Source: Nocardia uniformis NBRC 13702 (GTDB lineage Bacteria > Actinomycetota > Actinomycetes > Mycobacteriales > Mycobacteriaceae). Taken from it: a stretch of DNA of 55,782 nt. The stretch is from the NCBI RefSeq assembly GCF_001613345.1, contig NZ_BDCE01000047.1, forward strand, positions 1-55,782. Direction: 5' to 3'. The translations under genes and the position numbers were made by a program. The notes beneath the pieces were generated by a model, which was given only the letters and a program-made list of their open reading frames with translations, was not told the DNA's origin and did no database searches. Below, in pieces: positions 47,851 through 55,782 of the stretch (positions are counted from its first letter, which is position 1; each line of letters opens with the position of its first letter).

Positions 47851-50504
47851 CTGCGGTCCTCCTGTGGATGGGGCTGGTCCCCGCGTTCGCCGCGCTGATG
47901 TCCGGCGCGGAATCCTGCCAACATGCCGCGCACTTCCTCGGGGGAGCGTCCGGCGACGAGTGCGGGGGGCTGTCGGGTCGGCGCGAACCGCGATTTCTCG
48001 GGTGTCGTACCGGCGTGCTCACGAGTCTTCCTGCTGCGCTTGACAAGCCCGTTTCGTGTGCGTTGCACCCCTGCGTCGGTCGCCGTGTCGTCGCTGTGAG
48101 ATTCATTCGGCGCCAAGGTAACCGCAGATGTTCCCACGGCCGCCACCTCGTTTGCGGGGGTAGTGGCTGGCGCATGATTCACCTGGAAGAGCTTTTCCGC
48201 CAACGGAATCGAGGTTCCGTTGAGCGGATGCGTCGTCACGGTGCCGGTCGCCGCGCCGTTCGTCGCGGAGCTGTGCGTGCCGTCTGTTTCGATGCTGCCG
48301 ACCCCGGATTGCGCAGTCGGGAAACCGTTGACGGCGGTGAGGTTGGCGCTGCTGGTTGGATCCAGGCTCGCGCCGGTGAATGCCTTTGCGGCTGGGTCGA
48401 TCTCGGTGATACTTGCGATGCCGACCACTGCCGGATCGGTGTCGGCGGCCGCAGTGGGGGGTGCACCGCCCGGCCACACCTGCCGGTGTCGCCCGGTGTT
48501 GGGCCCGACGGGTGCGCCCTGGGTGAGTGCGAGTGGTTGCGCTGCTCCGTGTTTCGACTCCAGTGCCGGACTGTTTGGCGCGCCGACGAGGGTCTCGGGC
48601 AGCAGTAGGCGGGCGACGATTCCGCTGACGGGGGAGACGGTGAGTTCCACTTCGACGCCGAGGCGTCGCGCCAGTCGGCCGACGACATAGTGACCCAGGT
48701 AGCGGGTGGGGGCGACCAGGAAGTCGGCTTCGCCGCGCAGGCGGGCATTGGCGATGGCGAGTTGATCCGGGGACATACCGACGCCGTGGTCGACCACGGC
48801 AATGAGGTAGCGGGGACCCAGGCGGCGACCGTAGATCTCGACCTCGAGATCCGGTGGGGAGAAGGACAATCCGTTCTCGATGAGTTCAGCCAGCATATGC
48901 GCGAGCTCACTGACCGCCGAGCCGACGATATCGATATCGTCCACGCGGCGCAGGATGACCCGGCGATAGTCGTCGACTTCGGACAGGCCGGCGCGAACGA
49001 CATCGCTGAGCGGGATGGGCTCGGACCAGCGGCGCGGGCTGGATTCGCCGACCAGGACCAGCAGGCTTTCGGCATTGCGGCGCATACGAGTGGCGAGGTG
49101 GTCGAGTTCGAACAGGTTCGACAGTGCGTTGGGGTCGAGTTCCTCGCGCTCGAATTCACTGATCAGACCGAGTTGGCGGCGCACCAGATTCTGATTGCGG
49201 CGGGCCAGGTTGGCGAGCGATTCGGTGGTGTTGCGGCGCAGCAGGGCCTGATCGGACGCCAGATCGAAGGCGGTGGTTTGCACACGGTCGAAAGCCTTCG
49301 CCACCGAGATGATTTCGTCGCCCGCCCGGATGCCGAGCCGGACCGGCTCCGGTGGTTCGGGGTCGGTCCCGTCATTGCGCCGCCAGGCGGTAATGAGGTC
49401 GGGCAGTCGTCGGGTCGCCACCTCGTCGGCCTCGGCGGCCAGCCGCGCCAGCGGTCCAACGATCGCGCGCACGGCCGCCACCACCAGGGTCACCTGTGCG
49501 GCGATGGCCAGTAGCGCGGCCAGCAGGTACGCACCGAGCACCAGGGTGGCGCGGTCGCGCATTTCGTCGGCGCGGGCCCGAATCTCATCGCCCACCGCGC
49601 GCTGTACGCCGTGTTCGGAGTCGATGACCGAGGTCATCTGCCGCCACCACTCGGCCGCACTCACCGGCTCCAGCAGCGGACCCGCTGTCGAGCCGATGGC
49701 AATGGCTTCGGCGGCAGCGGCGCGCGTCGAATCCTCCGAACGCATGGCGGTGGTGAGCAGGATGCTTTGCTCGGCGGTGGCATCGCGTTCGAAGGCGGTG
49801 ATGGCGGCCAGTTTCGCGGCACGAATATCGAGGAATCGCACGTACTCGCCGGGTCCGAAACCGCCCGAGGTGAAGACGCCATTGAGGAATCCGCGTTCCT
49901 GCGCGGTGTACTCCTTGGCCTCGCCGAGCGCGTAGAGCGCCTGCAATCCCCGCCACAGGTCGGTGTCCCGGGCGCGGTCGAGATCCGGACGCGCCCGATT
50001 GAGCGCCGCGATGCCGCCGCTGTAGAACTGGAAGGTCGCTGCCCGGTCGATGCGCCGCGCGTCCACATCGGCACGATTGGCGCTCATACCCGACAATTGG
50101 GCGACCGCCGAACGCACCTGGTCGGCACCGGTCGGGTTTCCGCTCAGTGCGAAGTTGAGCGCGTGCAGTGCCGTATCGGTGGCGTCGCGTTGATTCGCGA
50201 CGGTCTGCCGTAGCGAATCATCCCCACCCAGTAGGCCATTGGTGAGACCGCGCTCACGTTGGACCTCGTGGACCAGATCCTGTACCGCCAAGGCCAGCGA
50301 GACCGCGCGCGCGGTCGCCCCGGTATCGCGATACCGTCCGAACTCACCGCCGATAATAATCGCCAATAGTGCGAGTACCAGCGTCACCGAGACCAGCAGA
50401 ATTCGGGTCAGTCGGGCACGAATTGTGCGCGGCCGCGCGAATCCCACTGGCGGCGTGAGTCTTACGTTACCTCGCGGCAACAATGACGCCGGACGGAATT
50501 TCAC
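47847..50504 (-). CDS. cvnA: conservon sensor histidine kinase-like protein (CvnA type)
   Basis: 885 residues from the GTG at 50504, chosen for AGGAG 7 bases upstream and because a membrane anchor follows (ARLTRILLVSVTLVLALLAIII). A periplasmic nitrate/nitrite-sensing NIT domain (about 50-280) is bounded by a second transmembrane segment (LGAYLLAALLAIAAQVTLVV). A HAMP-like region follows, then a dimerisation block with the degenerate LANLARRNQNLVRRQL, and a GHKL ATPase domain with LIENGLSFSPPD (N box) and VDHGVGM (G1). The last about 200 residues are a disordered Thr/Ala/Asn-rich tail ending in a basic stretch. No response regulator is adjacent, as in other conservons. Confidence 0.9.
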   Translation of the reverse strand: MKFRPASLLPRGNVRLTPPVGFARPRTIRARLTRILLVSVTLVLALLAIIIGGEFGRYRDTGATARAVSLALAVQDLVHEVQRERGLTNGLLGGDDSLRQTVANQRDATDTALHALNFALSGNPTGADQVRSAVAQLSGMSANRADVDARRIDRAATFQFYSGGIAALNRARPDLDRARDTDLWRGLQALYALGEAKEYTAQERGFLNGVFTSGGFGPGEYVRFLDIRAAKLAAITAFERDATAEQSILLTTAMRSEDSTRAAAAEAIAIGSTAGPLLEPVSAAEWWRQMTSVIDSEHGVQRAVGDEIRARADEMRDRATLVLGAYLLAALLAIAAQVTLVVAAVRAIVGPLARLAAEADEVATRRLPDLITAWRRNDGTDPEPPEPVRLGIRAGDEIISVAKAFDRVQTTAFDLASDQALLRRNTTESLANLARRNQNLVRRQLGLISEFEREELDPNALSNLFELDHLATRMRRNAESLLVLVGESSPRRWSEPIPLSDVVRAGLSEVDDYRRVILRRVDDIDIVGSAVSELAHMLAELIENGLSFSPPDLEVEIYGRRLGPRYLIAVVDHGVGMSPDQLAIANARLRGEADFLVAPTRYLGHYVVGRLARRLGVEVELTVSPVSGIVARLLLPETLVGAPNSPALESKHGAAQPLALTQGAPVGPNTGRHRQVWPGGAPPTAAADTDPAVVGIASITEIDPAAKAFTGASLDPTSSANLTAVNGFPTAQSGVGSIETDGTHSSATNGAATGTVTTHPLNGTSIPLAEKLFQVNHAPATTPANEVAAVGTSAVTLAPNESHSDDTATDAGVQRTRNGLVKRSRKTREHAGTTPEKSRFAPTRQPPALVAGRSPEEVRGMLAGFRAGHQRGERGDQPHPQEDRR

Positions 50505-50821
50505 TACATAGCTCCTGCAATATCGGCCATCGTGCCGACTTGCGCCGCGCACAGTGAGAATCATCAGCAACGTGTCATAGGGGCAGTGCACCCGCAAACC
50601 GAGACCGAACAGTGTGGCGTGCGGAACTCATTGCCGGGCCTGCTATTACACATCCACTCCCAATCTTCGTCGGATGGATGTGATCGCCGGGTCCGCTGCG
50701 AAACAATGTGATGACTATCGGCTCACCGTCGTGTCTTCGGCGCAGGAGAGGTCGGCGGTGGGCTCGGCGAATCGCGTTCTGCTCGACTGCTGTGATGGCC
50801 GAGGTGTATCCGCCGTTCGAA

Positions 50822-51805
50822 TTATCGCTGCGGTCCGGTTGCGGATTCGTAGATGCGGCGCACCACATCCTCGATATCGGGTTCCTCGAGCGAGAGGTCG
50901 CGCACCTCCGCGCGCGCCGAGATCGCGGCGAGCAGTTGTGCGGCCGTAGTGTTCTCGGAATCGAACGCCAGGCGTTGCCGCATGCCCGAACCCGCGCTGT
51001 CGAGGAGTTTCGCACCGGGTAGATCGGTGAGCTCGGGTGTCGGCTCGACCAGGTCGACCGTCAGTACGCGTTGCGCGCCGACGGTGGCGGCCAACCCGGT
51101 CAGGGATCCGTCGTAGACCAGGCTGCCGCGATCCACCACCAGCACCCGGTCGCACAGCCGCTCGATATCGCCCATGTCATGGGTGGTGAGCAGCAGGGTG
51201 GTGCCGCGCTGGGTGCGCTCGTATCGCAGAAACTCCCGCAGCCGCTGTTTGGACAGCACATCCAGCCCGATGGTCGGCTCGTCGAGAATGACCAGTTCGG
51301 GTGAATGCAGCAGCGCCGCCGCCACTTCCGCGCGCATGCGCTGACCCAGCGACAGCTGTCGCACCGGGGTGTCGAGGGTGCTGCCCATTTCCAGCTGTTC
51401 GACCAGCTCACGCAGGCGTTTATCGGCCTTGGACTCGTCGAGTCGGTGGATGGCCGCCAGAATCGAGAACGATTCACGCAGCGGCAGATCCCACCACAGC
51501 TGCGACCGCTGCCCGAACACCACCCCGATCCGGCTCGCGAGTTCCCGGCGCTGCCGGACCGGATCGAGTCCACAGGTCCGCACCGTCCCGGAGGTGGGTA
51601 CCAGAATTCCGGTGAGCATCTTTATGGTGGTGGACTTTCCGGCCCCGTTCGCGCCGATATAGCCGACCGCGGCACCGGGTTCCACTCGAAAGCTCATGGC
51701 GTCCACCGCGGTCGATACCCCACGCCGTCGTCGCCAGCGCCCCTCCTTGCGGCGCACCACGAACGTGCGGGTCAGATCCACGGTGTCGATAATGGGCCCG
51801 TTCAC
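50822..51805 (-). CDS. ABC transporter ATPase of ABC-2 exporter
   Basis: 327 residues from a GTG (51805) that overlaps the stop of the permease gene (GTGA), with GGGAGG upstream. Walker A is YIGANGAGKSTTIKML, the signature is LSLGQRMRAE, Walker B is LVILDEPTIGLD and the H-loop is TTHDMGD. After about 230 an extra C-terminal domain (VDLVEPTPELTDLPGAKLL) is present, as in NatA/DrrA-like importer-exporter ATPases. The LWWDLPLRESF Q-loop region is typical of the subfamily paired with ABC-2 permeases of COG4587/COG3694, which are predicted viologen or toxin exporters. Last gene of the three-gene operon. Confidence 0.92.
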   Translation of the reverse strand: MNGPIIDTVDLTRTFVVRRKEGRWRRRRGVSTAVDAMSFRVEPGAAVGYIGANGAGKSTTIKMLTGILVPTSGTVRTCGLDPVRQRRELASRIGVVFGQRSQLWWDLPLRESFSILAAIHRLDESKADKRLRELVEQLEMGSTLDTPVRQLSLGQRMRAEVAAALLHSPELVILDEPTIGLDVLSKQRLREFLRYERTQRGTTLLLTTHDMGDIERLCDRVLVVDRGSLVYDGSLTGLAATVGAQRVLTVDLVEPTPELTDLPGAKLLDSAGSGMRQRLAFDSENTTAAQLLAAISARAEVRDLSLEEPDIEDVVRRIYESATGPQR

Positions 51806-52614
51806 CCGCCGCCTCCCTGGTAGTGCCTGGTACCCACGCGCCACATCCCCAGCGCCGCCGCCCACACCCACAAGGCCGCCAACGGCGACGCCCAGGCCAG
51901 CCAGGACGGCAGTAGCGCCGGACCGGGCAGGTCCAGCAGGGCGATGGTGGGCAGATAGGAGGTGAAGGCCACGGGTATCAGGAATCCGAATATCAGTTTC
52001 ATCGGTGTCGGGAACACCGAGGTCGGTTGCATCGAGGCATAGGACCCGCCGTAGGTGAAGGCATTGGTCAGCTCCGATCCGTCGATGAGGAAGAACTGCA
52101 CCCCCGCCGCACAGATGAACAACCCGGCGAATATCGCGATACCCGAGAGCAGCGTAAAAATGAACAGCGCGACATGCGTTGGTGTCCAATCGATGTCATT
52201 GCGGGCTATACCGAAGCCGAGCACTACGGCAGCCACCGTAATCCGCGCCACCCGGCGCAACTGGATATCACTGATGGCCAATTGCAGCAGTAGCGGTTGC
52301 GGTCGCAGATAGAAGGCGTCGAGCTGACCCATTCGAATGTAGGTGGGCAGCGTATCGACGTGTCCCACAAGCATATCGGCGATCGCGAACGAGGTATTGC
52401 TCAGTCCGAACAGCAAAAGCATGGCGGTCAGGTCGAGCCCACCGAGTTGCGGCACATTGTGGAAGATCACATACATCTCGCCGAATTCCACCAGCCCGAT
52501 CAGGAAGGCGCTGAACAGATCCGTGGCGAACGACAGCGGATAGGCCCGCTGCGCGCGCAGTCGGGAGCCGAGCACCGCCCGATAGGGTGCGAGCCCCGAT
52601 CGTGCCTCAGCCAC
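51802..52614 (-). CDS. ABC-2 permease (COG3694-like)
   Basis: 270 residues from the GTG at 52614, which overlaps the first permease stop by 8 bases. Six hydrophobic segments, e.g. LSFATDLFSAFLIGLVEF, LTAMLLLFGLSNTSFAIADM, LFIFTLLSGIAIFAGLFICAA and LIFGFLIPVAFTSYLPTIALL. The conserved FYLRPQPLLLQL and FIDGSE-like motifs of this permease pair are present. With 52607-53410 it forms the heteromeric membrane part of the exporter whose ATPase is encoded next. The substrate is unknown. Confidence 0.88.
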   Translation of the reverse strand: MAEARSGLAPYRAVLGSRLRAQRAYPLSFATDLFSAFLIGLVEFGEMYVIFHNVPQLGGLDLTAMLLLFGLSNTSFAIADMLVGHVDTLPTYIRMGQLDAFYLRPQPLLLQLAISDIQLRRVARITVAAVVLGFGIARNDIDWTPTHVALFIFTLLSGIAIFAGLFICAAGVQFFLIDGSELTNAFTYGGSYASMQPTSVFPTPMKLIFGFLIPVAFTSYLPTIALLDLPGPALLPSWLAWASPLAALWVWAAALGMWRVGTRHYQGGGG

Positions 52615-53410
52615 CCTGCACCTCCAGTTTGCGCCGCCCGGCGCGCAGCACCAGCTGCCCGGCGGCCAACAGGGCGAAGAACCAGAATATCTGGGCCGCA
52701 ACGAGACCGACCGCATGCCAGCCGACGGTGCGGCCGGACAGCACGTCGATCGGCCACTGCATCATCGAGGGGAAGGGTGTGCAGTAGGCGAGGGTGCGCA
52801 ACCAATCCGGGAACAGCGATACCGGCGCGAACAGCCCGGCCAGGAAGGTTCCGCAGATCATGTGCAGCGATCGCAGCCCGCGCGTCTCCACCATCCAGAA
52901 TCCGGCCAGGCACACCGTGAACATGGATAGGAACGACACGGCGATGGCCAGCAGCAGACTGATCACGCCCAGGACATAGGGCCCCGGTGTATTCGGCATG
53001 GCGAGCCCGAAGGTGAGGACGCCGACGAGCACGCTGGGTAGTCCGCGCGGGAGCAGCGTGAAGACCGCGCGGCCGAGATACTCCGACAGATGGGCCAGTT
53101 GCATATCGATGGGCCGCAGAAAGTCGATGGCCACATCGCCGCTGCGAATACGCGCCACGATGTCCGGCATGCCCCAGAAGGCGATGGCCCCGAGCAGCCC
53201 CTGCGACAGCCAGATATAGGCACCGATGGTGCCCTGGTCGTAGCCGCCGAAATCGTCGGTGCTCTCGACCGCCGTCATCAGTACCGCGGCGCGGACGAAG
53301 CCGAACACGACATTGGTGACCAGGCCCGCGACCATGGCCAATCGGTAGTAGGACTGTCGGCGGAAACCCGCCCGGACCAGCTGCCAATAGACCCCCACGT
53401 CGGCGCGCAC
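52607..53410 (-). CDS. ABC-2 permease (COG4587-like)
   Basis: 267 residues from a GTG at 53410. Six membrane segments, among them LAMVAGLVTNVVFGFVRAAVL, GAYIWLSQGLLGAIAFWGM and VGLVAAQIFWFFALLAAGQLVL. FLRPIDMQLAHLSEYLGRAVF and SMMQWPIDVLSGR are conserved in this family. First gene of the exporter operon; overlaps with both followers mean the three proteins are made together. The promoter must lie in the short region before 53410, divergent from ectB. Confidence 0.88.
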   Translation of the reverse strand: MRADVGVYWQLVRAGFRRQSYYRLAMVAGLVTNVVFGFVRAAVLMTAVESTDDFGGYDQGTIGAYIWLSQGLLGAIAFWGMPDIVARIRSGDVAIDFLRPIDMQLAHLSEYLGRAVFTLLPRGLPSVLVGVLTFGLAMPNTPGPYVLGVISLLLAIAVSFLSMFTVCLAGFWMVETRGLRSLHMICGTFLAGLFAPVSLFPDWLRTLAYCTPFPSMMQWPIDVLSGRTVGWHAVGLVAAQIFWFFALLAAGQLVLRAGRRKLEVQGG

Positions 53411-53578
53411 AAGAGATTGACACTACGTGGGGCAGGTGGGTGCGGCAAAGGAATATTGCCGGGTGCGCGCGGTACCCACCCGGTGACGGTCGGCTGATTC
53501 GTCGAAAACCTTCCCGGCGGCCCGGCTTCAATGCTAGAAACGGCAGTGTTTCACTTTGCTGCGACGCTAGGACCGCCG

Positions 53579-54841
53579 ATGACCACCGCCGAGACGACCG
53601 TTTTCGAGACGCTCGAATCCAATGTGCGCGGTTACTGTCGGTCCTGGCCGACGGTCTTCGAAACCGCTCGGGGTACCTGGCTGACCGATGAGAACGGCAC
53701 GGACTACCTCGACTTCTTCGCCGGGGCGGGGGCGCTCAATTACGGGCACAACAACCCCGTACTCAAGCGGGCGCTCATCGACTACCTCGTCGGTGACGGA
53801 ATTACGCACGGCCTGGATATGTCCACCGTCGCCAAGCGCACGCTGCTGGAAACGTTGCGGGAGCTGGTGTTCGAGCCGCGAGGGCTCGACTACAAGGTGC
53901 AATTCCCCGGGCCGACCGGAGCCAATGCCGTCGAAGCCGCCCTGAAGCTGGCGCGCAAGGTGACCGGACGAACCGCCGTCCTGAACTTCACCAACGCCTT
54001 CCACGGAATGACCCTGGGCGCGCTCTCGGTCACCGGCAATGCCGCGAAGCGCGCGGGCGCGGGGGTACCGCTGATCCACGCCACCCCTATGCCGTACGAC
54101 GGGTACCTGGGTGTGGCCGACGATCTTTCGTGGATGCGACGCGCACTCGACGACTCGTCCTCGGGGCTGGACAGGCCCGCCGCCGTCATTGTCGAAACCG
54201 TACAGGGTGAGGGCGGCGTGAATATCGCGCGCGCCGCATGGCTGCGCCAACTCGCCGAGCTGTGCGCCGATCGCGGAATCCTGCTGATTGTCGACGATGT
54301 CCAGATGGGCTGTGGGCGCACCGGATCGTTCTTCTCCTTCGAGTTCGCCGGAATCACCCCCGATATCGTCACATTGTCGAAATCCATTGGCGGTTACGGA
54401 CTTCCGATGGCCCTGGTGCTCATGAAGCGGGAGCTCGACCAGTGGGCCCCCGGTGAGCACAATGGCACCTTCCGCGGCAATAACGCAGCCTTCGTCACAG
54501 CGGACAAGGCCCTGCGCCACTACTGGGCCGACGGCCGCCTGGAAGCCGCCACCCTGGCCAAGGGGGAGCGCCTCCGGACCAGCTTGACGGCAATGGTCGA
54601 GCACTTCGGCGGAATAACCACGCGCGGGCGCGGTCTCGTACACGGCCTCGTCTTCGCCGACTCCTCACAGGCGGCCAAAGTGTGTCGGATCGCCTTCGAG
54701 AACGGTTTACTGGTGGAAACCTCAGGATCCGAAGACGAGGTGGTGAAATTGCTTCCGCCCCTGACCATTACCGATGACGAACTCACCCTGGGACTCGACA
54801 TCCTGGTTCGAGCCGTGGATATCGTCCGCCACGCTCACTGA
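53579..54841 (+). CDS. ectB: diaminobutyrate-2-oxoglutarate aminotransferase, EctB type
   Basis: 420 residues; AGGA lies 7 bases before the ATG. Class-III PLP aminotransferase. The pyridoxal Lys268 is in VTLSKSIGGYGLP, Asp240 of LIVDDVQMGCGRTG binds the ring nitrogen, and GPTGANAVEAALKLAR binds phosphate. FETLESNVRGYCRSWPTVF and GAGALNYGHNNP are EctB-specific. It makes L-2,4-diaminobutyrate from aspartate semialdehyde, the first step of ectoine synthesis. The usual partners ectA and ectC are absent here: hairpins and repeats follow. It may serve a split ectoine pathway or supply diaminobutyrate to another product. Confidence 0.9.
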   Translation: MTTAETTVFETLESNVRGYCRSWPTVFETARGTWLTDENGTDYLDFFAGAGALNYGHNNPVLKRALIDYLVGDGITHGLDMSTVAKRTLLETLRELVFEPRGLDYKVQFPGPTGANAVEAALKLARKVTGRTAVLNFTNAFHGMTLGALSVTGNAAKRAGAGVPLIHATPMPYDGYLGVADDLSWMRRALDDSSSGLDRPAAVIVETVQGEGGVNIARAAWLRQLAELCADRGILLIVDDVQMGCGRTGSFFSFEFAGITPDIVTLSKSIGGYGLPMALVLMKRELDQWAPGEHNGTFRGNNAAFVTADKALRHYWADGRLEAATLAKGERLRTSLTAMVEHFGGITTRGRGLVHGLVFADSSQAAKVCRIAFENGLLVETSGSEDEVVKLLPPLTITDDELTLGLDILVRAVDIVRHAH

Positions 54842-54846
54842 GACTG

Positions 54847-54875
54847 CCTCGGGGACTGAGTAACTCGCCCCGAGG
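54847..54875 (+). terminator. hairpin after ectB
   Basis: CCTCGGGG (54847-54854) pairs with CCCCGAGG (54868-54875), four bases after the ectB stop. There is no T run, so this is a weaker candidate than the hairpin at 54916. Confidence 0.5.
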
Positions 54876-54915
54876 TGTAGCCGTCGGCGCACCGCCCACA
54901 CCGGTGCGTCGTCGG

Positions 54916-54950
54916 GAGCCGGGCTCCCCGCTGCGGAGGGAGCCCGGCTC
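54916..54950. terminator. 12-bp stem hairpin, probable terminator
   Basis: GAGCCGGGCTCC (54916-54927) and GGAGCCCGGCTC (54939-54950) pair perfectly, with an 11-base loop, followed by TGTT. Located 75 bases after ectB. Confidence 0.65.
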
Positions 54951-54958
54951 TGTTCCGC

Positions 54959-55400
54959 CTCCCCGGATCTTTAGCGGGCGGCTTGGGTGCCGCCGTGGGT
55001 TCTCGATCCGTGCCTGCGTTGGGTGCGGGGCTGAGTTTTGGGCGTACCCGGTGAGTTACCCCGAACGTTGCGAGATCAGTTGTCACGTTGGGTGACGATT
55101 TCGAACCTCCCCGGGGCTCGAGCGGGTGGTTTGGGGGCGCGTGGGTTCTCGATCGGTGTCAGTGTTGGGTGTGGGGTTGGGTCTTTTGGTGTACCCGTTG
55201 CGTTACTCCGGACGTTGCGAGATCGGTTGTCACGTTGGGTGACGATTTCGAACCTCCCCGGGGCTCGAGTGGGTGGTTTGGGGGCGCGTGGGTTCTCGAT
55301 CGGTGTCAGTGTTGGGTGTGGGGTTGGGTCTTTTGGTGTACCCGTTGTGTTGCTCCGGACGTTGTGGGATCAGCTGGTGTGTTGGGTGGTGGCTTTATCG
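54959..55400. repeat. three tandem copies of a 147-148-bp repeat
   Basis: Copies start at 54959, 55107 and 55254, each with CTCCCCGG. Shared landmarks are GGTTTGGGGGCGCGTGGG, GTGGGTTCTCGATC, GGTGTACCCG and CACGTTGGGTGACGATTTCG (the last only in copies 1-2). Copies 2 and 3 are almost identical over their first about 110 bases; copy 1 is more diverged and copy 3 loses similarity after about 55373, inside the 3' end of the next gene. Confidence 0.85.
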
Positions 55401-55782
55401 GGTGTTGGTGTCGGGACTTCGTAGGCTGATGGGTTGGTGTGGTAGCGCTGCATTCCTGCCCAGGAGTCGGGGAGGTAGCGGAGGCGTCGGGGGGCGATGT
55501 TCCAGGCGGTGCGGACGGTGCGGCGGAAGATTTCGAAGGCTGCTTGGTCGAGGCGGGTCCACTTCCAGCCCAGGATCTCTCGGGCCTCCGGGGGCATGGT
55601 GGCATTGGAGATCCAGACGCCGATACCCATGACGGGGTAGCGCACCAACCGCCACACCGGCTCCGGGATTCCGGACGGCGGGGGTACCTGCTTGCGGTGG
55701 ATATTCGCCGCGAAGTCCGTGGTGCTGTTGGAGCCCAGCGCCTCCCGCAGTGTATGTGCCCAATATCGCTGGTAGCTTTCGT
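55370..55782 (-). CDS. MpaB/DUF2236 oxygenase, C-terminal part (5' end outside window)
   Basis: The minus-strand frame is open from the window edge to a TGA at 55372-55370, giving about 136 residues. REALGSNSTTDFAANIHRKQ, then EPVWRLVRYPVMGIGVWISN and REILGWKWTRLDQAAFEIF, correspond to the C-terminal helices of the DUF2236/MpaB family (related to Lcp rubber oxygenase and fungal MpaB), with RRLRYLPD as the usual end motif. The catalytic His/heme region would be upstream, beyond the window. The last about 20 residues (PTPTPDKATTQHTS) are low-complexity and fall where the third tandem repeat ends, so the 3' end may have been rewritten by the repeat. Confidence 0.75.
   Translation of the reverse strand, partial: ESYQRYWAHTLREALGSNSTTDFAANIHRKQVPPPSGIPEPVWRLVRYPVMGIGVWISNATMPPEAREILGWKWTRLDQAAFEIFRRTVRTAWNIAPRRLRYLPDSWAGMQRYHTNPSAYEVPTPTPDKATTQHTS

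Larger units (their letters stand above)
54842..55369. other. gene-free region with hairpins and tandem repeats
   Basis: About 530 bases between ectB and the MpaB-like gene. It contains the two hairpins after ectB and three copies of a 147-bp repeat. An open frame can be read through the repeats, since 147 is divisible by three, but it has repeat-derived composition and no start signal. Confidence 0.5.

Noticed and set aside
54959..55400. CRISPR array
   Set aside because: The period is 147 bases without conserved short repeats and unique spacers of equal size, and no cas genes are present.
55038..55424. Open frame through the 147-bp repeats
   Set aside because: Its repeated protein motif follows only from the period being divisible by three; no ribosome-binding site and it overlaps the end of a real gene.

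Overview
The window is high-G+C actinobacterial DNA. It encodes several mycolate-envelope functions: an Ag85-like mycolyltransferase fold, a CmrA-type mycolate reductase, an LdtMt2-type L,D-transpeptidase, and a DesA3 desaturase with its reductase. A complete conservon and cutinase-family and glycine-zipper secreted proteins fit a mycolic-acid bacterium close to Nocardia or Rhodococcus. The gene order orn - herA-like - cmrA next to tRNA-His matches my memory of the Mycobacterium tuberculosis Rv2511-Rv2509 region, so that part looks like conserved chromosome.

Bases 1 to about 12446 look like the right-hand part of an integrated element. They hold two paralogous secreted glycine-zipper proteins around a cutinase-family enzyme, a small hypothetical gene, an aminoglycoside-phosphotransferase-like kinase, and a translationally coupled trio (ImmA/IrrE-like metallopeptidase, DUF6545 membrane protein, cytochrome P450). 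Facing the trio are two coupled HTH regulators. Then come two excisionase-type HTH proteins and a tyrosine integrase ending 123 bp from the 3' end of a tRNA-Lys gene. The XRE regulator, ImmA peptidase and integrase together resemble the ImmR/ImmA control circuit of ICEBs1, here with a membrane protein and a P450 added.

Bases 12447 to 32200 are mostly housekeeping and envelope genes: tRNA-Lys, LdtMt2 homologue, small secreted proteins, an endoglycoceramidase-like GH5 enzyme, and an Ag85-like esterase. An amino-acid catabolic set follows (APC permease, Val/Leu dehydrogenase, indolepyruvate:ferredoxin oxidoreductase, and a distal Lrp regulator). A stand-alone TnpB-like RuvC protein sits between that set and the Lrp gene. 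After it lie a LysR regulator, FdxA-type ferredoxin, tRNA-His, oligoribonuclease, the HerA-like ATPase and CmrA.

Bases 32200 to 46400 are lipid and redox metabolism under local repressors. They include a SnoaL-like protein facing a TetR gene, an HsaA-like flavin monooxygenase behind a perfect 26-bp palindrome, a RibD-type reductase, and a PadR - FadH - VOC operon ending in a broken HIT gene. An Atg22-like transporter, a FabR-like TetR facing the DesA3 desaturase operon across an operator-like palindrome, a DUF4254 gene and a 38-residue microprotein with its own terminator complete the stretch.

Bases 46400 to 55782 hold a four-gene conservon (CvnA-D) joined by start/stop overlaps, a three-gene ABC-2 exporter operon, a solitary ectB aminotransferase, three tandem copies of a 147-bp repeat, and the 3' end of an MpaB/DUF2236 oxygenase gene that runs off the window.
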